64,000 bases of DNA, from NCBI GenBank assembly GCA_034509735.1, contig JACGWO010000013.1, positions 13,908,136 to 13,972,135 on the forward strand, in the 5' to 3' direction. Position 1 is the stretch's first letter. The number at the start of each line of letters is the position of its first letter. This DNA comes from Sesamum alatum. Taxonomy: Eukaryota > Streptophyta > Magnoliopsida > Lamiales > Pedaliaceae. Position numbers and translations under genes: made by a program. This document shows, in pieces, positions 34,554 to 45,981 of this stretch. The notes below the pieces were generated by a model, which did not search any database, was not told the origin of the DNA, and saw only the letters and a program-made list of their open reading frames with translations.

Positions 34554-37500
34554 GACCTTTAAAGCCAATCACCCATATGCTTAATCCCCATCTTCTCAAG
34601 ATGTTGCGTATGAGCACTCTGCGACATAGGCTTTGTCAGCGGGTCTGCTGTGTTGTCTGCTGAGTTGACTCGGTCCATCCGAACGTCACCTCTTCCTACC
34701 ATTTCTCTAAGAAGATGGTAGCGTCTATGAATGTGTTTGGAACGGTGATGAGATCTCGGTTCCTTTGCTTGCGCTATTGCATCCCGTTGTTATCACAGAA
34801 GATGACAACGGGCTCGGCGATGCTAGGCACCACACCCAACTCTTGGATGTAGTTTCTCATCCAAACCGCTTCCTTAGCAGCTTCTGAAGCTGCTATGTAT
34901 TCAGCCTCAGTGGTGGAGTCAGCAGTGGTTGCTTGCTTGGAACTTTTCCAAGCCACTACTCCTCCGTTGAGTTTGAATACATACCCCGATTGAGACTTGG
35001 CATCATCGTCATCAGACTGGAAGCTAGCGTCGCTAAAGCCTTCCAGAATAAGTTCTCCATTGCCATAGACCAAGAACATTTCCTTAGTCCTCCTAAGGTA
35101 CTTAAGGATGCCCTTGACGGCATTCCAATGTGCCTCTCCTGCACAGGACTGATATCTGCTTGTCACGCTCAAAGCGTATGCAATGTCAGGCCTGGTGCAA
35201 TGGACCGCATATTGGATGCTACCTACGGCAGAAGCATAGGGGATGACTTTCATCTTTTCAAGTTCCTCATCAGTCTGCGGGGACTGCTTCTTGGATAACT
35301 TGATCCCATGCCTCATTGGAAGGAATCCTCGTTTGGAGTTGTCCATTCGATATCTCTTTAGGACTTTCTCCATATACGAGTTTTGGGTGAGCCCTAACAT
35401 CCTTTTAGATCTGTCCCTGACAATCTGGATGCCTAGGATGTAGGAGGCTTCACCCAAGTCCTTCATGGAAAACTTGGTTGACAACCATGCTTTTGTGTTT
35501 CCTAACATTCTGACGTCATTACCAATGAGGAGAATGTCATCCACGTAAAGCACTAGGAACATTATAGAGCTCCCACTGACCTTCTTGTATACACAAGGGT
35601 CGGATTCGTTTTTGATGAAGTCATATCCCCGTATTACTTCATCAAATCGAATGTTCCAACTTCGGGATGCTTGTTTGAGGCCATAGATGGACTTCTGGAG
35701 ACGACAGACCTTCTGTTCTTCTCCAGTGACCGTGAAACCCTCCGGCTGATCCATATAGATCTCTTCTTCAACGAAACCGTTGAGGAAGGCCGTTTTCACG
35801 TCCATCTGCCATATTTCATAGTCATACCATGCTGCTATGGCAAGCAGGATCCGAATGGACTTAGCCATGGCTACTGGCGAGTAGGTATCCTCAAAATCGA
35901 CCCCGGGTCGTTGAGTGTATCCCTTAGCTACAAGCCTAGCCTTAAAGGTTGTGACTTCTCCATCAACGCCGAGTTTGCGCTTGTAGACCCACTTACAGCC
36001 CACTGGCTTAACACTTTTCGGTGGATCTACGAGTCTCCAAACTTGGTTCTCGCTCATGGAGTCCATTTCGGTCTTCATGGCCTCAAGCCATTTCCCGGAG
36101 TCGATGTCAGACATCGCTTCCCCGTATGTCTTAGGATCGTTATCCAGAAGATCGGTCCCACCTAGAAACCCATATCTCACTGGAGGTTTGGATTCTCTAG
36201 TGGACTTACGGAGGACGGGAACGTCAGTGGTGACTGTGGGCGCTGACTGTATCGGAGCCGGCGGTTCAGGGACCGGGACTGGCCTTTCTTGAGGTTGTCC
36301 TTCATGCTTAGCATGTTGGACTTCTCTAGGTTGGTCAGTCCTCCATTCATTAATCCTGAATCCTCTTGGTGAGGTTTCCGCGGCTATTTCTGATGGCTGA
36401 GTTCCATCACTTGATTCCTCAAGGATCAGCTCATCAGGTTGGATATCCTCTGGGAAGCCTTGCTCCAAGAATACTGCATTCCTTGAAACAAATACCTTTT
36501 GTTCCAAAGGGTCATAAAAGTAATAACCCGCAGTTTCTTTAGGGTATCCAACGAACCTGCATAGGCTAGACCTGGATTCTAGCTTATCTCCCACTAACCT
36601 CTTGACGTATGCGGGGCTACCCACACTTTCAAGTAGTTGTAGGACGCAGGCTTGCCGTGCCATATCTCATATGGCGTTTGGGTCAATGCACTGGTAGGCG
36701 CCAAATTCAACAACTTGGCTGCCGTTTCTAATGCATAACCCCAAAACGATAAGGGCAATTTGGTAAAACTCATCATGGACCGAACCATGTCCAACAGGGT
36801 TCAGTTCCTCCTTTCAGAGACGCCATTTAACTGTGGTGTTCCGGGAGGTGTCCATTCCGATATTATACCATTTTCTTTTAGATAATCTAGGAATTCGGCA
36901 CTAAGGTATTCACCGCCTCGGTCTGACCGTAGGACTTTAATTTTGCAGTTGGTCTGGTTCTCCACTTCAAGCCTGAATTCTTTAAACCTCTCAAGAGCTT
37001 CAGACTTGTACCTCATCAGGTAAACATAACCGTACCGTGAATGGTCATCGGTGAAGGTTATGAAGTAGGAGAACCCACCTCGGGCCTGCGTCCTTAGTGG
37101 TCCACACACGTCTGTATGGACCAAGTCCAACAGACCTGTGGCAAGCCTGCTTTGTCCTACAAAGGCTTTTTGGTTATTTTCCCTCTTAGACAAGACTCAC
37201 AAGTTGGTAGATCACTCAAGTCCCCAACCTCTAGGTTCTTTGAGTCTACCAACCTTTTCATCCTATCTTGGGATATGTGACCTAGCCTAGCGTGCCACAG
37301 ACGTGCGTTCCCGTTATTATCTAATTTCCGTTTGTGTTGAGCGTTAAGAACGAAATTCGTTTGTTGCAAAATATAGAGCCCGTTGTGCAATGTACCAAGT
37401 AGATGAGCAATTCCACACCTCATCAAATAAAAGCAATTTTTATTGATTCTGAACTCATAACCACTATTGTCCAACAATGGAATGGAAATGATGTTCTTAA

Positions 37501-37875
37501 TCATACTAGGTACAAAATAAACCTGCTCTAATTCTATGCTAATGGTATCACTAATTACTAAAGTGGCGGATCCTACTGCTTCTGCCGAGATGGCCTTGCC
37601 ATTTCCGAGCTTCAGGATCATGTCCCCGCTACTTAGTTTTCTGCTTCCTTTCAGCACCTGCAAATCATTGCAAATGTGAGCTCCACAGCCGGTATCCAAT
37701 ACCCAAGAGGCAGAATTAGTGACCATATTAACCTCAATCACATATATATACCTTGGTTTGAGAAGAGTTTGGGGCGCTCTCTCTTCCAATGCCCTTTCTC
37801 ACGGCAGTTGATACATATGTCATATGCCTTTGACTGTTGCTTGGAGACAACCTTTCCCTTTCCTTTGCCTTTCCC
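34554..37875 (-). pseudogene. A1 pol (PR-IN-RT-RH), frame-shifted
   Basis: Order on the minus strand. CCHC knuckle 37815-37774, in which the last Cys codon has become Arg. A two-base gain in a TA run near 37745 shifts into the frame 37789-37157 with protease DTGCGAHIC and pre-integrase LWHARLGHIS. Another shift near 37170 enters the integrase core frame (37193-36801: HTDVCGPL, TFTDDHSRYGY, GVSERRN), which ends in a stop in place of an Arg codon. A third shift near 36620 leads into the long RT frame. After FCDNNG a further shift (about 34785) separates the RNase H end. Confidence 0.93.
34774..36663 (-). CDS. A1 open frame: integrase end, reverse transcriptase, RNase H
   Basis: Uninterrupted 629 codons. 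Residues about 17-60 are the integrase C-terminal part (KRLVGDKLESRSSLCRF, YYFYDP). About 150-190 is a linker ending KTYGEAMSDIDSGKW. RT starts near residue 215 (LVDPPKSVKPVGCKWVYKRK), with MDVKTAFLNG (35777-35806) and the catalytic YVDD (35536-35547). RNase H follows, with DASFQSDDDDAKSQSGYVF and ADSTTEAEYIAASEAAKEAVW. RT copies element RNA into DNA; RNase H removes the RNA. The first codons are read-through of an upstream frameshift and not a real start. The frame stops early in the last part of RNase H (FCDNNG). It is the only complete RT in one frame in the window. Confidence 0.9.
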   Translation of the reverse strand: MARQACVLQLLESVGSPAYVKRLVGDKLESRSSLCRFVGYPKETAGYYFYDPLEQKVFVSRNAVFLEQGFPEDIQPDELILEESSDGTQPSEIAAETSPRGFRINEWRTDQPREVQHAKHEGQPQERPVPVPEPPAPIQSAPTVTTDVPVLRKSTRESKPPVRYGFLGGTDLLDNDPKTYGEAMSDIDSGKWLEAMKTEMDSMSENQVWRLVDPPKSVKPVGCKWVYKRKLGVDGEVTTFKARLVAKGYTQRPGVDFEDTYSPVAMAKSIRILLAIAAWYDYEIWQMDVKTAFLNGFVEEEIYMDQPEGFTVTGEEQKVCRLQKSIYGLKQASRSWNIRFDEVIRGYDFIKNESDPCVYKKVSGSSIMFLVLYVDDILLIGNDVRMLGNTKAWLSTKFSMKDLGEASYILGIQIVRDRSKRMLGLTQNSYMEKVLKRYRMDNSKRGFLPMRHGIKLSKKQSPQTDEELEKMKVIPYASAVGSIQYAVHCTRPDIAYALSVTSRYQSCAGEAHWNAVKGILKYLRRTKEMFLVYGNGELILEGFSDASFQSDDDDAKSQSGYVFKLNGGVVAWKSSKQATTADSTTEAEYIAASEAAKEAVWMRNYIQELGVVPSIAEPVVIFCDNNGMQ

Positions 37876-38613
37876 CTATTTGGCAATGGGAACACTCTGA
37901 GTGTTCGTAGCTGCTATGACGGCTTTTCCCTTCCCCTTCTTCTTTTTCCAACGTCCGGCACCCTTGCCTTTCGTCTTGGAAGTTGAAGCACCTCCAAACA
38001 ATACCGAAGGCGTGGACTTCTTAGTCGTTGCCTCGTATTGCACCAACATATTGATCAACTCATGAATGCCTTTCTCAAGTGTATTCATGTTATAGTTGAC
38101 GATAAATTGGTCGAAGGAGGGTGGGAGTGACTGAAGGATCACATCTATGTACGTTTCGTTATCGAGACCTGCCTTTAGGTCCTCGAGCTTTTCCACTAGG
38201 GTAAGCATTTTAACCCCATGCTCTTGTACAGAGGATCCTTCTGTCATTTTAGTTCCAAAGAACGCCTTGGTCGCGACATACCTAGTATGCCGGTCCGGGA
38301 CTGCATAGCAATCCTTAAGGCGAGCCATAATGGAAGGGACATCGTCTAGCCTTTCATATTGCTTCTGAATCTCATTGGTCATCGAAGCAAGTATGATGCT
38401 ACGGACCTTCCGGTTATCCTTATGCCAAGTCTCGAACGTCTCACGTTCTTCTGGCGTGGATCCTTCTGGTAAGGTCCTAGGGAGAGGCTCGTCCATGACG
38501 TAGCCTTGGTTCTCGTAATCTAGGACTATCCTGAGATTGCGCAACCAGTCGTTGTAATTTGTTCCATTGAATTTGTTTGTCTCAAGAATGGTTGATAGTG
38601 GGTTCTTAGACAT
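37876..38613 (-). pseudogene. A1 gag, cut by nonsense codon before the knuckle
   Basis: 245 codons from MSKNPLSTILETNKFNGTNYNDWL, with the helical capsid-like region (KQYERLDDVPSIM, YAVPDRHTRYVATKAFFGTK, LVEKLEDLKAG) and a Lys/Gly-rich linker. A TAG at 37876-37878 stands where A2 has a Glu codon (VPIAKEG), so the protein would end before the CCHC knuckle. Gag forms the virus-like particle in the cytoplasm. Start choice is supported by the same ATG context in all copies. Confidence 0.92.
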
Positions 38614-39057
38614 TTTAAAATCTATATTTAGAAAACAACGCGCGATCAGCAGAAAATAAAGACGGTGGTTTGATGAAATAATTAAATGCTTGGTCTTTAG
38701 TCATTTAATCCTCCCACTATTTATACGAAAACACGGTACTCTCAAACGTGATTTTCGGAAAATCCTTTCCTAGTGGGCTTGGGATCCACAGCGATTTTTT
38801 CCCATACCCCGCTTTTACGATTCGCATGGAAAAGATCCTGTGGGAGGTATTCCATACCATTCTCGTTCCACGAGATTCCCAAGATTATTGCCTCACCCTT
38901 TTGCATGATCCCGAGGACTCCAAGCGAATCATGCTAATTGGGCGTTAGACCCGACCCAATCGACCGAGCCATGGACCCACTAGTACCCCCACGACTCGTG
39001 AGACAGGTAACAGCAGCCCATTTTTCGTTCATGACACAATGCAGCTTCTTTTAAGTA

Positions 39058-39093
39058 CAATAACGTGCCACGACTCGTGAGACCACGCTATTG
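39058..39093 (-). other. Leader hairpin H2 of A1
   Basis: On the minus strand CAATAGCGTG and CACGTTATTG pair over 10 bases with one G-U pair, enclosing the conserved TCTCACGAGTCGTGG. Family B uses different arm sequences around the same loop. Confidence 0.7.
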
Positions 39094-39383
39094 ACCTAAA
39101 ACAGCTTCCTCACTGTGCCATGGATTGGAAGGCATGGACAGACTCCTAGAGTTCATGTCCACTTTATCTAGGGTCTAATATTTCAACATTGGTCCAACCA
39201 ATGTGAGAGTAGTGAATGACCGAGATCTCATAATATATCCATACATTCATCCATAATGCATAAATAAAATCCATCCATAGCAGTTATATGATAAATAAAA
39301 GCCATTCATCCATCATAATAACCACATGCAAAATTAAAGCCTAGCACGCCCCTGTTGGATGATCACGAGCCCAAATCCTATGC

Positions 39384-39407
39384 GACCCACTGAGCCCGCA
39401 GTGGATC
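39384..39407 (-). other. Leader hairpin H1 of A1
   Basis: Arms of the CCACTG/CAGTGG type around a 6-base loop, at the same place as the perfect hairpin in D (12093-12116). Confidence 0.6.
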
Positions 39408-40140
39408 TATGGTCAATCTAGGGTTGGTCCTATACTATTACAATAATAGTAACCCAATCATCATGCTGATGGGCCTTGGTCTCTTTTTTCTCTTTCTTCA
39501 CTTCATGGAAAACGCCAAGGGACCTCCGGTCTGGGCTCTCCATGTGGTCCTTCCTTCTTCTCCACCAATTACAAAAAATGGAAACCTCACTCCTAGTCTA
39601 CTCTCATTACATATTAAAAGTAGAAACCCCAGCGAAAACCCGGGGGAGTACATAAGGAGGGAGGTAGAAAGCCTTATTATTCCAAGGCACTAGAAAGAGA
39701 GAAGGAGAAAGCAGTTAAAGAGGCACACAGGCCCAACAGAAAAGTAAACCATACATCCGGTCTAGGGCTCGTGATCATCCATTTCCATCCAACACACATA
39801 ATCACATGATCCAATCACATAATTACAATATACCAATAATTCATGATTTCCAATCATAATAATCCAAAACAGAAATAAATGATCATGTGCGCAACGTGTG
39901 AAAAATAAAACACAAATATTGGTAATAATATTTTTCTCGTTTTAGGAAAACCTTTCCTCATTATTTTAAGTAAAATAACCCCGGGATTCCAAATCCAATT
40001 TATTTTACTCCTAAAATAATGTCTTTAGGAATTTAGGCAAAATTGAACCCAAAAAACGAATTTTCAGAATTAATTCAAAATTAAAACTGAAAAGTAAATA
40101 ATAAATAAAAATAATAATGCTAGGGTTTCAAAAAACCCTA

Positions 40141-40715
40141 GCTGCAGCAGCCGCCGGCCGCCGCCACCGGCAGCAGCCGGCAGGCCGTGCGCGCAGGGCA
40201 GCAGGCCCAGCCTGCCGCCCTGCGCGCGCGCAGGCACTGCCTGGCCGGGCGCGCGCGCGCAGGCCCTTGCCTGCGTGCGCGCGCGCTTGGCGGCAGCGCG
40301 CTGCACGGCCTGGTGTTCCGGCAGGCCGTCGCGCGCGCAGGCTCCTCTGCCTCGCGCGCGTCGGCCTGCTGGTCGCCAGCCGCGAGCCTGCGCTGTGCGC
40401 AGTGCGCGCGCGCAGACGCGCACTGGCACGCCCGCCGGGCGCGCGCGCGCCTGGCAGCGCGCCTGGTGCCGTCCGCGCGCGGGTTCTCCGCCCGCCAGCC
40501 TTGCGCGCGCGCGCGCGCATGAGCGCGCCTACCGGCCGCGCGCGCGCAGACACCCTCGTCTGCCCGCGCGCGCGGCTGGAGGCGCCCCCTTGCGCGCGCG
40601 CTGCCCCTGCGCGGCCGGCTGGGCGGGCGCGCGCAGGCTACCCTTGCCTGCGCGCGTCTGCCCTGCCGGCAGCGCTCGGCTGCGCGCGGCCAGCCTTCCC
40701 GGCTGGCCGGCTGTG
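40141..40715. other. CpG-rich island in leader of A1
   Basis: Longest island, about 575 bases, with long alternating CG runs such as GCGCGCGCGCGCGC near 40503. At least five overlapping frames are open across it on both strands, with Arg/Ala-rich low-complexity translations, as expected from G+C content alone. Confidence 0.88.
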
Positions 40716-40915
40716 GCGTTTCTCGTTTTTCAGTCCAGATTTTCCCGTTTCCCAAGAAAAAACAGAAAATACCAACATTTAGAATTTCACACGAATTAAA
40801 AGCAATAAAACAACATGCTTTAATAATCAAGAAAATCAAGATTTAATTAAAACATGCTCAAAACACGTTTCATGCTTAAAAACGCACATAAACCCTAGGC
40901 CTATACACCGAACCG

Positions 40916-40928
40916 GGCTCTGATACCA
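40916..40928 (-). other. Primer binding site of A1
   Basis: Minus-strand TGGTATCAGAGCC, one base inside the 5' LTR. Confidence 0.95.
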
Positions 40929-40929
40929 C

Positions 40930-43438
40930 TGAAAGGAATTGTGGATCGTCCCGGGAAAAGCGCGAATGCGGAAGCGCGGTATAATTAAAAAATAAATGCG
41001 GAATTTAAACATGCTTTTAAATTAAAACACGTTTCAAAGGGTGTGCCTTTGAAATTTCCCGGGTGTTCGGTGTATCTCATGAATAAATCACATAAAAGAA
41101 TCATGGAGGCCATAGGGTAGAAAATTAAAAGGGACGAAAATAATAAACGAGACCTACCCGTTGTCGTTTTCGTCTTCAACGGCTACACGCGTTGTTCCCC
41201 GTTTTGCACCAAGATCTCGTTCTTGAGACCCTCCAAATCGTGACACACGATCCACCCACGTATCTTGCACGTCGTGCTAGCAACGAACAAGTTAATATGT
41301 TGGAGTGGATGAATCAACGACACGTTATGAATTAACGGTATTGATTCATCAAGTTCTAATGTTCCAAGAACAAGAGAACAAAAATAATCTTCTTTGGAGA
41401 GAGAGAGAGGCGAACGAGAGATGAGAGGGAGAGATCCGTGTGTGTGTGTTCTAGTGTGTGTGTTGGAGATTCATCATCCTTCAACTTGTAGGATGCTAGG
41501 GGTTTATATAGAAGAGGAGTTTAATCCTCTTTAAACTCCTCTTTTAAGAACTCTAATTTGACTAGGATTTTGACCTAGTCAAAGTCCTAGTCAAAGTAGT
41601 GTTTTGACCTAGTCAAAACAATCCTAGCCATCCATCTCTCCCATTGATCTCAACCGTTGATTTAATTTAATTTAATGGAATATTTAAAACCTATTTAAAT
41701 ATTTCCAAGAGGCTAAAATAAATATAAATATTATTTTAAGCCCATCAAATAAACCCCTTTGATAAATCTAATTTATCAATTTAATTCCTTATATCTAATA
41801 GAAGGAATTATTTCTCCAAGAAAAATAAAGGACCCGATTAAATCCAATTTAATCATTCCTTCCTCCAATATTTAATTCCTAATTAAATATCTAAATGTGT
41901 GTGGATAGTGTGTGACTCTTTAGGTTCACCTTTCAGCTAGACTTGGTCGGATTCCTAGAATCCTTCCGTTACCATGGGTGGCCATCTAGCAACGGTCCAT
42001 GGCACTAGAGACTAGGTGAAATATTCAGGGATGAACATTTAGGCTCTAACAGTACACTTGTCCTTCTGTCTTCGGTCTCATCACTTAGAGTCTAGGGCAC
42101 GGAAAATGCAGGTACCCATTTTGGACCTAAGTGTCGGTCTGTCCTCACTAAACGCCGCAAGGGAATCCTTCCCTTCTGTTCAGTCACTGTGGCCACAGTT
42201 TTAGGGACAAGACCTAGAGTGTAGGAAATATTGCATATATGTGAAGCACATTAACACATGTTGCACATAATCAGTTCCGGTGATTACCTCAATGGTATGA
42301 TATTTCAACCCGCAGCGGAATTAACTTTGACACTCGGATCTTTGTGGCTCGTCTACAAGCTTCCTACGATCTCTTGGGTCTGCAAGCACGCCCTACGAAT
42401 CCACGTGTCTCCTAGCACGAACCTTCTCGGCCTTGTCACGATCGCCCTTCTCTCGCTCCACGTAGATCGCTACCAGAGCTATCCACTAGAGTTTACACGC
42501 CTTAAACCCCCGGAGACTTGTGGTGATACTCCAAGAGAGAACAGAGAGAGTATTTGGCGAGAGGCTTTGGGAGAGTGTACGTCGAATAGTATTGTATTTT
42601 CATTCCATAGAACCACCCTATTTATAGGTGTGCACGAGAGGAGTCCAACCCTAATACAAACTGTAGGGGACTACAGACTCTTCACACAAGAGGAGTCTTC
42701 CCTAACCACAAGTTTGGGAGACATCAAACTCTTTAAATATGGATGATATTTAATATAGAGTATATATGAGACTCAACTGCCAAAACCTATTGACAGGAGA
42801 CAGATCCTTTCTTGGAAACTACTGTCACTTTGCATACCAGAACTGCACTAGACATGGCTTATGACTACCAAAGAGAATTCTGGCAATCTCTCACCATACC
42901 TAAGATACAGCCCTGATGTACAGGTAAACTCAGCAATTCCTCAAGTCAAAGGACTTGACCTGTACCGTTGGAACCGGGAATACACGTCATACCTTGCTGA
43001 CCATACTCAAGGTCCTACGTAAGACGGCTCCCGCGAGTCACCTCAGTCAGCTGCGTCCTCGCATGCTAACCCACTAACACTGCTTAGACGACCCTCGTCA
43101 CCCGTCGATGAAACACGACAGCAGGTGCTTAGTGCAAGTCTCAAATGGAATCCCGGTACCCATTTTCGGGATTCCTTGACTTGGAGATTTCCGGACTGAT
43201 TCGGGAAGACTGATTCCATGGACCTACCTCCAAGCGTAGTCCCAGTCCCCGAAATTGATTCTCAGTCCGTGGGCTTTGTTTGCGTAGTGAACAGATATAG
43301 AAAAGTGAACACAAACAAAGTAATGCCAAATGAAATTCACTTCTTTATTCATTAATGATTTATCAAACACCTATAATTGCCTAGACATAGGTTACATATA
43401 CCCGCCAAAATTGGCTTACATGGTCACCTATTCTAACA
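40930..43438 (-). mobile_element. 5' LTR of A1
   Basis: TGTTAGAATAGG at 43438 to CCTTTCA at 40930. Length 2509 bp including a 541-bp later insertion (solo LTR plus TSD), so 1968 bp originally. A TATA-type sequence is at 41503-41511 on the minus strand and a donor-like GG|GTAGGT at 41157-41156. Confidence 0.95.
42220..42755 (-). mobile_element. Unrelated 536-bp solo LTR in the A1 LTR
   Basis: Flanked by TSD tagag (42215-42219, 42756-42760); the A1 3' LTR shows the empty site. On the minus strand it starts TATTAAATATCATCC, has a TATA box (CCTATAAATAGGG near 42605-42620) and ends TTTCCTACA. The first bases TA instead of TG probably reflect one substitution. No internal region, so a solo LTR, probably of another copia family. 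Plus-strand open frame 42258-42746 inside it is not a gene. Confidence 0.85.
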
Positions 43439-43443
43439 CGAAT

Positions 43444-43556
43444 CGCGTACCGCTTGAACCATTGCACTCCCACGTGCCGGGCCGACGTCCCCTTATCGGC
43501 CGCACGTCCTCTACAAGTCATAGCCAGCACTCCTAGTTAAAGGACGGCCTGTTACA
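43444..43556 (-). mobile_element. Element C 3' LTR, proximal piece
   Basis: First 113 bases of the LTR, starting TGTAACAGGCCGTCC at 43556 on the minus strand. The A1 insertion separates it from 31835-32914. The start is set by the adjoining purine tract and the TG terminus; the matching 5' LTR start lies outside the window. Confidence 0.8.
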
Positions 43557-43570
43557 TCCTCCCCACTCGA
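43557..43570 (-). other. Polypurine tract of C
   Basis: Minus-strand TCGAGTGGGGAGGA directly before the LTR start, the usual form of a plant LTR-element tract. Confidence 0.78.
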
Positions 43571-44014
43571 TCTGTTGACGTCCTCGTCAACACATACACA
43601 AGGAATTGAAGTGTATGCAGTGCCTGATACTCCTCCCAGTATCACGCAGCACCAGACCGACTTCTGGCTCTTTTAAGCCCATCTGCGTGAGTGCCTCTAC
43701 AGCACAACACGTTGTCTCCACCCCGATGGCGCCTCATCTGCACCCCATAGTGGCCTGCTCAACACGAGTGGAAGTCCGTGTACTTCATCTTACACCCTCT
43801 CCCTCAATTGGTGGTTGACTCCCCCGAATAGTGCCGCAATGCACCCAATTCGACACAAAGTGTAAGCTGGAAGTCTGTACCCTCATTCTGCACTCACTTC
43901 TTCAGTAGCTGGGTTTCCTCCACAAATATAGTGCCTTGATGCACTCCATTTCTCACTGAGAGCTCAAGTTGGAAGTCTGTGTACGCTTCTACACCCTCTT
44001 CCTGAACTGAACAC

Positions 44015-44210
44015 AAGCTGGAAGTCTGTGTACATCCCTACACTCTCTTCCCAAACTGAACGCAAGCTGGAAGTCTGTGTACATCTCTACACTCTCTTCC
44101 CAAACTGAACGCAAGCTGGAAGTCTGTGTACATCTCTACTCTCTCTTCCCAAACTGAACGCAAGCTGGAAGTCTGTGTACATCTCTACACTCTCTTCCCA
44201 GACTGTTGCC
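44015..44210. repeat. 49-bp tandem repeats in C
   Basis: Four consecutive copies with exact 49-base spacing (AAGCTGGAAGTCTGTGTACA starts at 44015, 44064, 44113 and 44162). Looser copies built on the same GAAGTCTGTG...CACTCT core extend over about 43770-44540, including a unit of about 105 bp present twice at 44215-44400. Confidence 0.9.
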
Positions 44211-45981
44211 ACAACTGATGGTTGCCCTCACGGATAGTGTCTCTATACACTCAATCCCTCAGGCCTGAAGTCTGTGCCGTAACGCTGCACTCTCTCCCTC
44301 ATCTGTTGCTTCAACTGATAGTTTGCCCCCATGGATAGTGTCTCAATACACTCAAATCCCAAGTCCGAAGTCTGTGCCGACATTCTGCACTCTCTTTCTG
44401 TGACTGGTGGGTAACAAACTGTGCTGCAAGTTTCGTCAAGTGGGCCGTCATACTGTGTCGTCCCTCAAAACAGTGCCTCATATACACCCGAATTGATCTG
44501 GAACAGGTTTTGAGCTTGAAGTCTGTGCGTGCTTGGACGCACTCTCTCCCCCACTCGATGTGTTGCTGTCCTCGGCAAGCACGGAATCCGCCTCTGCGGT
44601 GGCCACACTGAACCCAACTGTAAAGCACTTTGGGCCTCGCCTAAAACATCGGAACCCCGCCGCATGCTGGTCCATTCTCTCCTCAACGAGTCCACTTAAC
44701 TCTGCACAAATGTTGAGGTCTTCGCCCCCAACTGACCGCAAGATTGGGATTACCCCCCCAATCCGACGGCAGGATGAGGATTTTTCTGCTGTACGATGCA
44801 GGCGTTTAAGTCCACACCCAACACACAGGATCGCGATTTCAATCCGACCCAACTGTACCATGCCGCTCATGGTGCCAATGGAGCCCGATGCTCCTCACAA
44901 TCTCAACTCGGTTGTCCCTCTCGAAAATCCTTAGACCAAAGAGCCCACATATGGTGTCAGAACTTCTTCAAGGAACGTTCTCATTTTAGCTCAAACAATG
45001 CTCCTGACGAGCACTTCACACGGCTTAGTGGTCTCTCTTCCACTTAAGCTCAACTTATACTCCTGATGAGCACACAACACGTGTTCCTGATGAACACACA
45101 ACACGGCTTGGTGGCCTTCTTCCACACAATCTCCGGACAAGTTGCCTCAAATCGCACATATGGATCTCTGCCCTCTGGTTCTTGGAGCATGTCATCTTTT
45201 CGCTCGATGCACCCCCATCTCTTCCACGAGAACTTCATCCGACATTCTCAGCTCTGTCCAAACACATTGTTCGGAACACTTTCCATGCGCAACACTGTCC
45301 ATGTAAAAAGGGGTCTAGGCGTCCACTCCTTGCAACCCCAAGGGTGGCTTGCTCTGCATGCACCTGATGTGCAACTGTGCCTCAGCACCTCAGCATCTGC
45401 TCGTCCTTCCCTGCTGGAAGGTTTCTCAACAAGGTGGTACTTCACCCACCGAACGGCCTCAACGCCTTAATCGTCTCCTAACTTGCAGCATTCCTGCACA
45501 CATGGTTGCTAAATCGCGCAAACGTGGCTCTCGCAGTCCATCCGACGCATCGGCATGTCTCCCTCCCTCATAGGGAAGCCAAGATGAATTCTAAAATCTG
45601 ATTCACACATCATTACCCCAAAACAAAATTTCGGGAACGGCTGACAGCTTGCTCAAACACATATCATGCCAACAACACTGACAACCCACACAATACATCA
45701 CAAGGTTGGACCGTCGCTACTTACTCACAAGCAGCTCCAACGCGCACAAAAGGATGCCACCGATTTCTCATTCTGTGGCGAACATCCCCCAAAACTATTC
45801 CGTCTTACAATCGGCTCACTGAAGCATTTCAAAGCCACACGCAGCAAACTTACACCACAGTGCCGTAATCCGGTCTGATTCTGTCTCATACGGTCTCAAC
45901 TCGCCTCTACCTGCTGTAGAGCTCAGGTGCCACACTTTCCTTTCAAGAGCGCACTCCGTCTTTCGGGAGCCCGGGATTATT

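Larger units (their letters stand above)
38614..40929 (-). mobile_element. Leader of A1
   Basis: 2316 bp without genes between 5' LTR and gag. Contains an acceptor-like AG (38622-38623), hairpins H3 (about 38990-39010), H2 (39058-39093) and H1 (39384-39407), a CpG-rich island (40141-40715) and the primer site (40916-40928). Confidence 0.9.
32915..43438 (-). mobile_element. Element A1, Ty1/copia family A
   Basis: Complete element on the minus strand, exact TSD cgaat (32910-32914, 43439-43443), inserted in the 3' LTR of element C. 3' LTR 32915-34542, interior 34543-40929, 5' LTR 40930-43438. The interior is about 1 kb longer than that of family B and keeps a full RT. Gag has a premature stop and pol several frameshifts, so it is not autonomous as it stands, but it is the best-preserved enzyme source in the window. 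Confidence 0.97.

Noticed and set aside
40117..40839. Long open frames (up to 233 codons) over the A1 CpG island, on both strands; similar ones at 903-1446 and 48912-49609
   Set aside because: Several overlapping frames are open at once, translations are Arg/Ala low complexity, and stops are rare simply because of high G+C. No conserved start or domain.
42258..42746. 162-codon plus frame
   Set aside because: Falls within a solo LTR, antisense to its TATA box; no domain.
44015..44210. Possible CRISPR-like array or satellite
   Set aside because: Uniform 49-bp direct tandem units without unique spacers, inside a plant LTR element.
44478..44870. 130-codon minus frame inside C as a possible gag
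   Set aside because: No Gag helix pattern, no CCHC knuckle, no support from a second copy; left as unknown.
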